Origin: Caulobacteraceae bacterium
Lineage (GTDB): Bacteria > Pseudomonadota > Alphaproteobacteria > Caulobacterales > Caulobacteraceae
NCBI GenBank assembly: GCA_019232665.1
Contig: JAFANN010000247.1
Location: 1-36,505, forward strand
Direction: 5' to 3'
Length of the DNA stretch: 36,505 nt
Shown here: one piece after another, positions 10,201-17,508 of the stretch
How positions within the stretch are numbered: position 1 is the first letter of the stretch
How the letters are laid out: every line of letters starts with the position of its first letter
Notes under the pieces: generated by a model
Database searches by the model: none
Seen by the model: the letters and a program-made list of their open reading frames with translations, nothing else
Told to the model about the DNA's origin: nothing
Program-made: the position numbers and the translations under genes

Positions 10201-11598
10201 ATGGCCGGCTATGACGTGGTGATCATTGGCGGCGGCCCGGGCGGCTACAACGCCGCCATCCGGGCCGGCCAGCTGGGGCTGAAGGCAGCCTGTGTGGAGA
10301 TGCGCGCCAGTCTCGGCGGCACCTGCCTCAACGTCGGCTGCATCCCGTCCAAGTCCCTGCTGCACGCTTCCGAACTCTTCGAATTGGCGAAGGACGACTT
10401 CGTCAAGTTCGGCATCGACGTCACCCCGCAGCTCAATCTGCCCGTGATGATGAAGCAGAAGGCGGAGTCCGTCGGCCAGCTCACCAAGGGCGTGGAGTTC
10501 CTGTTCAAGAAGAACAAGGTGGAGTGGATCAAGGGACGCGGTCGCCTGGCCGGACCTGGAAAAGTCGAGGTCGTCGCCGAGGACGGAACCTCGTCGGTGC
10601 TCGAAACTCGCCACGTGGTGATCGCCACCGGCTCGGAACCTTCCCCCTTGCCCGGCGTGACCGTCGATCAGCAACGGATCGTCGATTCGACCGGCGCGCT
10701 CGACCTTCCTGAAACTCCAGGCCATCTCGTCGTGATCGGCGCGGGTGTCATCGGGCTCGAGCTGGGATCGGTCTGGCGGCGCCTCGGCGCCAAGGTCACG
10801 GTGGTGGAATTCCTCGACCGGATCACGCCGACCGTCGACGCGGAGACAGCCAAGACCTTCCAGCGGTCTCTGACGAAACAGGGCATCACCTTCCGGCTCG
10901 ACGCCCGCGTGACGGGCGCCACCATCAAGAACGACGGCGTGGACGTGACCTTCGAACCGGTCAAAGGCGGCGAGCCCGAGACGATCTCCGCCGACTATGT
11001 GCTGCTGGCCATCGGCCGTCGGCCGTTCACCGATGGCCTTGGACTCGACTCGGTTGGCCTGACCACAGATCGCCGTGGATTCATCGAGACCAATCGCGCC
11101 CGCACGGCGGCGGAAGGGGTCTGGGCGATCGGCGATGTCACCTACGGGCCGATGCTGGCGCACAAGGCTGAGGACGAGGCTGTGGCCTGCATCGAGACCA
11201 TCGCCGGACGCGCAGGGCACGTGAACTACGAGGTGATCCCGAACGTGATCTACACCTTCCCCGAAGTGGCGACCGTGGGGCGCACCGAAGAGGAGCTCAA
11301 GGCCGACGGCGTCGCCTACAAGGTCGGCAAGTTCCCGTTCACGGCCAACTCGCGGGCCAAGGTCAACCATGAGGCGGAAGGCTTCGTGAAGATCCTGGCC
11401 GACGCACAGACCGACCGGATCCTCGGCGTGCATATGATCGGACCGGACGTTAGCGAGATGATAGGCGAGTACTGCGTCGCCATGGAATTTGGCGGCTCAT
11501 CCGAAGACGTCGCACGCACTTCCCACCCCCATCCCTCCCGTTCTGAAGCCCTGCGTCAGGCGGCCATGGGCGTCGAAGGCTGGACGATGCAGGCCTGA
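10201..11598 (+). CDS. lpd: Dihydrolipoyl dehydrogenase (E3)
   Basis: The 465-residue flavoprotein starts with the FAD dinucleotide fold GGGPGGYNAA (10-19). It has the redox disulfide Cys42/Cys47 in GGTCLNVGCIPSK, a second NAD-binding fold (GAGVIGLELGS) in the middle, and the C-terminal dimerisation domain ending in SHPHPSRSE, where His444 and Glu449 form the catalytic dyad. It reoxidises dihydrolipoamide on E2 with NAD+. An AGGAAAA ribosome binding site precedes the ATG. As the last gene of the suc cluster it most likely serves the 2-oxoglutarate complex; whether it also serves pyruvate dehydrogenase cannot be told here. Confidence 0.97.
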   Translation: MAGYDVVIIGGGPGGYNAAIRAGQLGLKAACVEMRASLGGTCLNVGCIPSKSLLHASELFELAKDDFVKFGIDVTPQLNLPVMMKQKAESVGQLTKGVEFLFKKNKVEWIKGRGRLAGPGKVEVVAEDGTSSVLETRHVVIATGSEPSPLPGVTVDQQRIVDSTGALDLPETPGHLVVIGAGVIGLELGSVWRRLGAKVTVVEFLDRITPTVDAETAKTFQRSLTKQGITFRLDARVTGATIKNDGVDVTFEPVKGGEPETISADYVLLAIGRRPFTDGLGLDSVGLTTDRRGFIETNRARTAAEGVWAIGDVTYGPMLAHKAEDEAVACIETIAGRAGHVNYEVIPNVIYTFPEVATVGRTEEELKADGVAYKVGKFPFTANSRAKVNHEAEGFVKILADAQTDRILGVHMIGPDVSEMIGEYCVAMEFGGSSEDVARTSHPHPSRSEALRQAAMGVEGWTMQA

Positions 11599-11608
11599 CG
11601 GCGAGACC

Positions 11609-12529
11609 TCAGGGGCGCGGATGAGCCCCTGCATAGGCCCTCATGAGACCCGCGGCGTCCACGGCGGCGTAGCGCTGGGTTGTGCTCAGCGACGCGTGAC
11701 CCAGCAATTCCTGGATCGAGCGCAGGTCCGCCCCTGCTCCCAGGAGGTGGCTCGCGAAGGCGTGACGCAAGGCGTGAGGCGTCGCGCTTTCAGGAAGCCC
11801 GAGGGTCTGCCGAAGGCCCTGGACCAGCGCCTGCACCTGGCGCGGCCTCAGCGGCCCGCCACGCGTAGCTCGGAAGAGGGGATCGTCCGTCCCGATCTGA
11901 AATGGGGCCGCTGCAACATAGGCTCCTATTGCGTCCCTCACCGGCTGCAGGACCGGAACGAACCGCGTTTTGTCCCCCTTGCCGATGACCCGTACCGATT
12001 CCGGGAGCGGGAGATCACCGCCGCGGAGGCTGAGCGCCTCGGAGATGCGCAGGCCGCATCCCCACAGCAGGATCAGGACGGCGCGATCCCGGGCTGTGAC
12101 CCACGGAACTGTCGGACGATCCGACGCGCCGGCGACCAGTTCGTGCGCCTCGACGACCGAGACCGGCCTTGGAGCCGCTGGCGCGACACGGGGGCCGCGT
12201 ACGCGCAGCACATCTTCATTCGAGAGGCCGTGTCTGGAATCCAGGTACCGATAGAAGCCCCGGATGGCGGAGACCGCCTGAGCGAGGGATCTGGACGACA
12301 GATGATCCTCGGAGCGTCGAAAGGCGAGATAGGCGCGGAAGTCCGCCGCGCTGATCCTCGCCAACGCCTCGGGCGACGCCGGACCGTCCAGGTGAGCGGC
12401 CAGGAAACTGACGAAGGACTCGAGGCACGCCCGGTAGGCGGCGACCGTGCGGGGACTTGCGCGGCGTTCCAGCGCCAGATGGGCCAGCCACTCCTCAACG
12501 ACGGCCTGAGACGTCAGGGGGAGGGCCAT
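11609..12529 (-). CDS. xerC: Tyrosine recombinase XerC
   Basis: The 306-residue protein has the N-terminal SAM-like core-binding domain (about 8-97) and a C-terminal tyrosine recombinase domain with all catalytic residues visible: Arg161 (GLRISEAL), Lys184 (GKGDK), His252 and Arg255 (HALRHAFASHLL), His278 (GHASLSTTQRY) and nucleophile Tyr287. Length and the DUF484 gene directly upstream identify it as XerC, which with XerD resolves chromosome dimers at dif, rather than a phage integrase. Its start overlaps the end of the DUF484 gene by 16 bp, indicating translational coupling. It converges on lpd. Confidence 0.92.
   Translation of the reverse strand: MALPLTSQAVVEEWLAHLALERRASPRTVAAYRACLESFVSFLAAHLDGPASPEALARISAADFRAYLAFRRSEDHLSSRSLAQAVSAIRGFYRYLDSRHGLSNEDVLRVRGPRVAPAAPRPVSVVEAHELVAGASDRPTVPWVTARDRAVLILLWGCGLRISEALSLRGGDLPLPESVRVIGKGDKTRFVPVLQPVRDAIGAYVAAAPFQIGTDDPLFRATRGGPLRPRQVQALVQGLRQTLGLPESATPHALRHAFASHLLGAGADLRSIQELLGHASLSTTQRYAAVDAAGLMRAYAGAHPRP
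11611..11630. terminator. Hairpin between convergent lpd and xerC ends
   Basis: AGGGGC (11611-11616) pairs with GCCCCT (11625-11630) around an 8-base loop. It begins 13 bp after the lpd stop and overlaps the last codons of xerC. It may end transcription of the suc cluster, but lacks a T-run on either strand, so the terminator call is tentative. Confidence 0.35.
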
Positions 12530-13212
12530 CTCTCGGCCGTTCGTTCGACGACTCGCGCAAGGAAGGTCACGAGTTCAGCGCCCATGTCTTCGCTGAAAGC
12601 CAACGCGTCGACGGCGCCGAAGGCGATGACGCCCTGGCGCGCCGGTTTCCACATCTGAAGCCGCAGGAGAGCCGCGCTGCCGATCTCCGGCCCCAGAGGC
12701 CCGAACAGGCCCACAGCGGTCGGACAGCGCCCAAGTTTCGAGAGCCTGTGAGAGCCGATCAGGGCGTCCACCTGCCCCGACACCAGTGGAACCCACCCGT
12801 CAGGGGTCCCACCATCCCCCTCGAGCGCGATTACGCCGGTCGCAAGGCCAAAACGGGCCCGGGCGAGCTCATCCAGTCGCGCTGCGAGGTCCTGGAGCGA
12901 CTCGGCCTCGAGGAGATCGATCACAGCCGCATGCGTCTGAGCCTGAGCGGCATAGTTCGCGCGAGCCACGGCTTCCAGTCGGCGACGCTCGCTCGATTCG
13001 CGTTGATGCGCCTCGCTCACACGGGAAAGCGCTATCGGTCCGAAGTCGACGAGGTTCGCCACATCCTCGCGCAGGCCCAATTCGCCCAGCAGCTCGGTCT
13101 CGCCTTTGAGCCACTCCCGATGGGCCCGAATGAGCGATCGCATCGAATCCGGGTCGACCGCATCGACCGATTCCTGTTCGGATGCGTCGCTTGTCGAGAC
13201 TCGCAGCGCCAA
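12514..13212 (-). CDS. DUF484 family protein (XerC operon partner)
   Basis: The 232-residue protein matches the DUF484 family, GAF-like proteins commonly encoded just before xerC. The middle has a helical stretch (HREWLKGETELLGELGL, then DFGPIALSRV) and the rest a GAF-like fold ending in MGAELVTFLARVVERT. The start is TTG at 13212, supported by GGAGAGGG seven bases upstream; the first in-frame ATG (13143) has no ribosome binding site. It overlaps xerC by 16 bp. Its biochemical role is not established. It diverges from priA. Confidence 0.85.
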   Translation of the reverse strand: MALRVSTSDASEQESVDAVDPDSMRSLIRAHREWLKGETELLGELGLREDVANLVDFGPIALSRVSEAHQRESSERRRLEAVARANYAAQAQTHAAVIDLLEAESLQDLAARLDELARARFGLATGVIALEGDGGTPDGWVPLVSGQVDALIGSHRLSKLGRCPTAVGLFGPLGPEIGSAALLRLQMWKPARQGVIAFGAVDALAFSEDMGAELVTFLARVVERTAERWPSP

Positions 13213-13324
13213 GAGAACCCTCTCCGTTCGAATCGCCCATTATGCCTGCCCTGCAAGCGCGGCCGCACTGATGAAGAGCGCTGGACTGGTTAAGAGCGGG
13301 TTGCGTTCGCTGCGCCGGACGGGG

Positions 13325-15523
13325 ATGACCAGCACGATGGACGTCGACATGGATCCGCTGGGTAACACCTGTCGTATCGCGCAGGTGCTTTTGCCCCTGC
13401 CGCTCCCGGAGGCGTACGACTACGCGGAGCCCCCTGGCCTGGAGCTCGCGATCGGCGACATCGTGGTTGCGCCTCTTGGACCGCGGACGATCGTCGGTGT
13501 GGTGAGCGGCTTCAAACCTCCAGCGGGAAGCAACCGCCGGCTGCGCCCTATCATCGGGCTGTTCGACGCTCCGAGGCTGCCCCCGGGCGCACTAACCTTC
13601 GCCCGCTGGGCTTCTGATTACGCCGCGGGTGCGCCGGGAGCGGGGCTCGCTCTTGCCTTGCGGGGACTGGGAGCGCCACGGCCCGTCTTGCGACCTCGAT
13701 TTGTTCGGTCCAGAGAGACCGCGTCAAATCTCACTCCCGCCAGACTCAAGGTGTTGGAAGCCGCCGCGTCGCCGATGACCCGCGCGGAGCTTGCGCGGGC
13801 GTCAGGGGTTTCCGCCGGCGTGATCGCCGACATGATCCGGGTGGGCGCGCTCGTACCGGCGAAGGCCGAAGACCCGCCCCGCGAGACCTTTGACGCGGAT
13901 CACTCGCCCTCAACCCTGAACGAAAGTCAGGCGGCCGCGGCGGAGGCGATCGGCCAGATGGTCGCCGCCGGAAAGTTCAGTGTCGCGCTGTTGGATGGCG
14001 TAACCGGCTCGGGCAAGACCGAGGTTTACCTGGAAGCGGCAGCGACGGCGCTCCGGCTGCGCCCCACGTCCCAGGTGCTCGTCCTGCTTCCCGAGATCGC
14101 GCTGACCGAGGCTGCGATTCGGCGCTTCCAGGATCGGTTCGGCGCCGCGCCCGCGCAGTGGCACTCGGGCGTTGCTAGCCCGCGAAGGCGCGAGACATGG
14201 GAGGCCGTCGCCGAAGGTCGCGCGCGGATCGTGGTTGGAGCGCGCTCGGCGCTCTTCCTGCCATTCGTCGACCTGCGCCTCATCATCGTCGATGAGGAAC
14301 ACGACGGTTCGTACAAGCAGGACGAGGGCTTTGTGTACCACGCGCGTGACCTCGCGGTGGCCCGCGGAAAGATCGAACGGTCGCCGGTAGTCCTGGCTTC
14401 AGCCACGCCGTCGCTCGAGACCTTGTGGAACGCCAGGTCGGGACGCTACCGCCACCTGCGGCTCGCGGACCGGCATGGGCCCGCGATCCTGCCGGACGTC
14501 GGGCTCATCGACCTGCGCGTGTCTCCTCCGGAGAATGGACGGTGGCTCTCTCCACCTCTCGTCGCCGCCGTCCAGGACACCTTGGATCGTGGAGAGCAGG
14601 CCCTGCTCTTCTTAAATCGCCGCGGCTACGCGCCGCTCGTAATCTGCCGGTCCTGCGGCGAGCGCATGAAGGCGCCGGACACCGACTCATGGCTCGTAGA
14701 GCACCGCTACACTCGACGGCTCGTCTGCCATCTTACGGGATTCTCAATGCCAAGACCGGAGCTTTGCCCGGCTTGCGCATCGCGCGACAGTCTCGTTTCC
14801 GTCGGCCCGGGGGTCGAGCGAGTGGAGGAGGAAGCGCGCTTGTTGTTTCCAGACGCCCGCATCGCCGTCTTTTCTTCGGACACCGCGCCGGACGCGCGAA
14901 GCGCGCGGGCCATGATCGAGGCCATGGAGCGGGGCGATTACGACATCATGGTCGCCACGCAGTCGGCGGCGAAGGGCCACAATTTCCCTAAACTGACGCT
15001 CGTGGGCGTGGTCGACGCCGACGTCGGACTTCGAGGCGGCGATCTGCGCGCGGCGGAGCGGACGTTCCAGCTTCTCACCCAGGTGGCCGGACGCGCCGGG
15101 CGGGCCGACCGACCGGGTCGCGCGCTGATCCAGACATGGTCCCCCGATCACGCCGTGATGCAGGCTATCGCCTCGCAGGACCGCGATGGCTTCTTGACGA
15201 CCGAACTGGCGGAGCGCGAGGTCCTTGGGCTGCCGCCTTTCGGTCGGCTCGCAGCAGTGATCCTCTCCAGCCACCGTCCGGACGTCCTCGAGGACTTCGC
15301 CCGCGCGTTCGCCGCCGCGGCGCCCAATGCGCCCGACGTGACCATCTTCGGACCGGCCGACGCGCCCCTGGCGGTGGTGCGGGGCCGGCGACGCAAACGG
15401 ATTCTCGTCAGGGCGGCGCGATCCGTCGACATTCAAACATTCCTGCACGTCTGGCGTTCGCGGCGGCCCCCGCCAAACTCGGTGAGGATCGACGTCGACG
15501 TGGATCCTTACAGCTTCCTGTGA
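13325..15523 (+). CDS. priA: Primosomal protein N' (replication restart helicase PriA) with one zinc site degenerate
   Basis: The 732-residue superfamily-2 helicase restarts collapsed replication forks. After the 3'-DNA-binding domain (RIAQVLLPLPLPEAYDY) and winged helix, it has Walker A GVTGSGKTE with Lys231, Walker B DEEH at 323-326, and late helicase motifs (AAKGHNFPKLTLVG, AGRAGR). The zinc module keeps Cys441, Cys444, Cys481 and Cys484 but has Ala450, Thr453 and Thr471 where the family has cysteines; Cys468 remains. Spacing matches E. coli PriA exactly, so the changes are substitutions, not a frameshift. The start is uncertain: the frame is open from 13106, and ATGs at 13271, 13325, 13337 and 13349 are possible. 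13325 is chosen as a compromise just before the conserved N terminus. Confidence 0.93.
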   Translation: MTSTMDVDMDPLGNTCRIAQVLLPLPLPEAYDYAEPPGLELAIGDIVVAPLGPRTIVGVVSGFKPPAGSNRRLRPIIGLFDAPRLPPGALTFARWASDYAAGAPGAGLALALRGLGAPRPVLRPRFVRSRETASNLTPARLKVLEAAASPMTRAELARASGVSAGVIADMIRVGALVPAKAEDPPRETFDADHSPSTLNESQAAAAEAIGQMVAAGKFSVALLDGVTGSGKTEVYLEAAATALRLRPTSQVLVLLPEIALTEAAIRRFQDRFGAAPAQWHSGVASPRRRETWEAVAEGRARIVVGARSALFLPFVDLRLIIVDEEHDGSYKQDEGFVYHARDLAVARGKIERSPVVLASATPSLETLWNARSGRYRHLRLADRHGPAILPDVGLIDLRVSPPENGRWLSPPLVAAVQDTLDRGEQALLFLNRRGYAPLVICRSCGERMKAPDTDSWLVEHRYTRRLVCHLTGFSMPRPELCPACASRDSLVSVGPGVERVEEEARLLFPDARIAVFSSDTAPDARSARAMIEAMERGDYDIMVATQSAAKGHNFPKLTLVGVVDADVGLRGGDLRAAERTFQLLTQVAGRAGRADRPGRALIQTWSPDHAVMQAIASQDRDGFLTTELAEREVLGLPPFGRLAAVILSSHRPDVLEDFARAFAAAAPNAPDVTIFGPADAPLAVVRGRRRKRILVRAARSVDIQTFLHVWRSRRPPPNSVRIDVDVDPYSFL

Positions 15524-15588
15524 GGGCGAAGGCAGGTCGGCGAAATGCGAGCGGCTAGGCGGACTACGATGCAGTCGAGGCGGTCCCG

Positions 15589-16326
15589 ATGCTCAGCTTC
15601 CTGAATGGTGGGACACTAGCCTCATTCGCCACTCTCACCTTTCTCGAAATCATCCTCGGGATCGACAACCTCGTGTTCCTGGCGCTCGCCGTGCAGCGGC
15701 TTTCGCCCGAACAGCGCGATCGAGGCCGACTCCTGGGGCTGATCCTGGCGATGGTCCTGCGCATCCTGATGCTTGTCGGCCTGGTCTGGGTCGCGAACAT
15801 CGACATCGTCATCTTCGCGGCCCTTGGTCGATCAATAACCGTGAAGGACGTCGTCCTGATTTCCGGCGGCCTCTTCCTCCTCACCAAGGGGACCGTCGAG
15901 ATCCATGGCGAACTTGAAGCGCCACCGACGCTAGGCGCGAACTCGCCCGAAGCATCGCGAGCGTCTTTCCTGGGCGTGGTCGGACAGATCGGGCTGATCA
16001 ACATCGTCTTCTCGCTCGACAGCGTCATAACCGCGGTCGGCATGACCAGCGATCTTTGGGTGATGATCGCCGCAGTGGTGGCGTCGACCCTGGTGATGCT
16101 GCAGGCGGCGGCGCCGGTCGAGACGTTCATCCACAGCCGCCCGACGATGAGGATGCTCGCGTTCGCCTTCATCCTTCTGGTCGGAGTCGCCCTGGTCGCC
16201 GACGGAATCGGATTTCATATTCCGCGTGGCTACGTTTATTTCGCTATCGCTTTTTCGCTCTTCGTCGAGCTGCTCAACGGCGCCTATCGGCGAATCCGGG
16301 ACAGCAGTGGCTCCTCAAAACTGTGA
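15589..16326 (+). CDS. TerC family integral membrane protein
   Basis: The 245-residue protein has about seven membrane helices and the TerC signatures: LTFLEIILGIDNLVFLAL near residues 16-33 with acidic Glu and Asp inside the first helix, and a second copy, FSLDSVITAVG, in the middle. Proteins of this family are linked to tellurium resistance or to metal-ion (manganese) handling at the inner membrane, probably through the intramembrane acidic residues; the substrate here is not known. GAGGCGG lies just before the ATG. It stands alone, 65 bp after priA, and is followed by a long A/T-rich gap. Confidence 0.9.
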   Translation: MLSFLNGGTLASFATLTFLEIILGIDNLVFLALAVQRLSPEQRDRGRLLGLILAMVLRILMLVGLVWVANIDIVIFAALGRSITVKDVVLISGGLFLLTKGTVEIHGELEAPPTLGANSPEASRASFLGVVGQIGLINIVFSLDSVITAVGMTSDLWVMIAAVVASTLVMLQAAAPVETFIHSRPTMRMLAFAFILLVGVALVADGIGFHIPRGYVYFAIAFSLFVELLNGAYRRIRDSSGSSKL

Positions 16327-16401
16327 ATGATCGGCGACAATCGAGCGACGGATCGTCGCAGTAGGCCACGTCAGCAAAGGTCGGAAATCCATCAAAAAAA
16401 T

Positions 16402-16431
16402 TTGATTTCAATCTACCTTTTGCAGTATATG
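16402..16431 (+). promoter_or_regulatory. Candidate promoter with an FNR/FixK-like box
   Basis: TTGATT (16402-16407) and TATATG (16426-16431) are 18 bp apart and resemble -35 and -10 elements. The same -35 overlaps TTGAT-N4-ATCTA (16402-16415), one mismatch from the FNR/FixK consensus TTGAT-N4-ATCAA. It lies about 360 bp before the CHAP gene in unusually A/T-rich DNA. A regulator box overlapping -35 would more likely repress than activate. Both calls are by eye only. Confidence 0.3.
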
Positions 16432-16460
16432 TCCGGCCCAATTCGCACATTAATTGTTAC

Positions 16461-16470
16461 GTCACGTGAC
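16461..16470. promoter_or_regulatory. Palindrome GTCACGTGAC, possible operator
   Basis: A perfect 10-bp palindrome lies in A/T-rich flanks (TTAC before, ATAT after), 30 bp downstream of the candidate -10 element. The regulator is unknown. Confidence 0.3.
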
Positions 16471-16600
16471 ATATTGTGTCTATTTCCGCGCATATGACCC
16501 CTCTCTTGCCAGATAAGTTTCATGAATACTTTTCTCCACCGACTATATTTGGTTCATCGTTCTTTCCCTGATTCGATGAATTAATCTCGATTAGACGCTT

Positions 16601-16720
16601 ATGGGGGATCAGAAAGAAATTATTCTTATTTGTGCAATGAAACGCCGAGCTCAACCAGGACTCGGGGAAGCTGCGCTCTGGCCACACTGCGGCGCAAAGT
16701 GGCCTGCCCTGCGCGCGTAA
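16601..16720 (+). CDS. Possible 39-codon leader frame before the CHAP gene
   Basis: ATG at 16601 opens a 39-codon frame (MGDQKEIILI at the start, KWPALRA at the end) stopping with TAA at 16718-16720. The stop falls inside the second leader hairpin, and the first hairpin lies inside the frame, so translation would change the RNA fold. No ribosome binding site precedes either ATG (16601 or 16637), so it may well not be translated. Confidence 0.2.
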   Translation: MGDQKEIILICAMKRRAQPGLGEAALWPHCGAKWPALRA

Positions 16721-16777
16721 ACCGTCTTTTCATCCCTTAGGGGCACGGTTACGCAGGACCCTGCTCCAGCGGGGGAG
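16673..16777 (+). promoter_or_regulatory. Structured RNA leader of the CHAP gene
   Basis: Three helices can form in tandem. First: GGCCAC (16680-16685) with GTGGCC (16699-16704), extended by GCGC at 16673 and 16711. Second: GCGTAAACCGT (16715-16725) with ACGGTTACGC (16745-16754), one bulged A, capped by CCC-TTA-GGG. Third: CTCC (16764-16767) with GGAG (16774-16777), which would hide the purine-rich ribosome binding site GGGGGAGAGA (16771-16780). It does not match a riboswitch I know. The layout suggests a cis-acting translation switch; this is inference. Confidence 0.45.
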
Positions 16778-16789
16778 AGATCCGTTAGT

Positions 16790-17452
16790 ATGGCCATACG
16801 CGTAAGACCCATAATTGGTTCATTGGCGGCAGCCATTGTGCTCTGCATGGGTCCGGTGAACGCCGCGGCCGAATCCTATTGGGAATGCGTGCCGTTTGCC
16901 CGGCTGATGTCAGGTATTCAGATTTTCGGCGACGCCTACACCTGGTGGAATCAGGCTCTGGGAAGATACCAGACCGGCTTCAAGCCGAAACTGGGCGCGG
17001 TGCTCTGCTTTAAACCTACCGGTCGGATGCGCCTGGGCCACGTGGCAGTGGTCAGCCAAGTCATCACCGACCGTATCATTCAGATCACCCATGCGAACTG
17101 GTCACCGATCGACGGATCGAGGGGGCAGATCGAGAACAACGTGACGGTTATCGACGTCTCGCCCGCCGGCGACTGGAGTCTCGTGAAGGTTTGGTACGAC
17201 CCCTCTCGGGATCTCGGCAATACGACCTACCCCACTTATGGCTTCATCTATCAGGACGGCCAGGCCTCGCATTACGCGACTGCGCAGAAGGCGGCTGTCC
17301 AGGTGGCGCAGAACGCGGCCAACCGCGTGGTGGCGGCCGTGCGTCCCGGCGCCTCGCCCCTCCAGATGCTGGGACAGGTCGCCGACTCGACCGACCGGAT
17401 CGCCGCCCTCATCGAGATGGCCACGAGCCAGGGTGGATCGGACAAGAAGTAG
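16790..17452 (+). CDS. Exported CHAP-domain protein (probable peptidoglycan amidase/endopeptidase)
   Basis: The 220-residue protein has an N-terminal signal peptide (basic start, hydrophobic core 9-20, cleavage near AAA-ES at 25-29). The CHAP fold follows at once: nucleophile Cys33 in SYWECVPFAR, a GDAYTWW motif, catalytic His84 in LGHVAVV, and Asn103 in THANW as the probable third residue. Such domains cut peptidoglycan cross-bridges or stem peptides. The mature protein is short, with an Ala-rich C-terminal helix region and no recognised wall-binding domain. It has a very long structured leader, and a hairpin at 17479-17504 separates it from the next gene. The substrate and its control are not known. 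Confidence 0.85.
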   Translation: MAIRVRPIIGSLAAAIVLCMGPVNAAAESYWECVPFARLMSGIQIFGDAYTWWNQALGRYQTGFKPKLGAVLCFKPTGRMRLGHVAVVSQVITDRIIQITHANWSPIDGSRGQIENNVTVIDVSPAGDWSLVKVWYDPSRDLGNTTYPTYGFIYQDGQASHYATAQKAAVQVAQNAANRVVAAVRPGASPLQMLGQVADSTDRIAALIEMATSQGGSDKK

Positions 17453-17478
17453 CCAAAGGCTGACTTCGCCACTTGCAC

Positions 17479-17504
17479 CGCCGCCTCTCGCCCTTTAGGC
17501 GGCG
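17479..17504 (+). other. Hairpin covering the ribosome binding site of the alpha/beta hydrolase gene
   Basis: CGCCGCCT (17479-17486) pairs perfectly with AGGCGGCG (17497-17504) around a 10-base loop. The right arm contains the AGGCGG that would serve the GTG start at 17509. It could be an end signal of the CHAP transcript or reduce translation of the next gene; there is no T-run after it. Confidence 0.45.
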
Positions 17505-17508
17505 ATCG

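Larger units (their letters stand above)
16327..16789 (+). other. 463-bp gene-poor A/T-rich region and leader before the CHAP gene
   Basis: This is the longest gap in the window. The first 320 bases are strikingly A/T-rich against the GC-rich surroundings and hold a candidate promoter, an FNR-like box and a palindrome. The last 120 bases return to high GC and form several hairpins before the CHAP start. The jump in base composition at both sides suggests a regulatory or acquired segment. No tRNA or known RNA family is recognised. Confidence 0.6.

Noticed and set aside
11609-12529. Tyrosine recombinase as a phage integrase
   Set aside because: DUF484 partner directly upstream, full XerC length and 19 kb distance from the phage genes point to housekeeping XerC.
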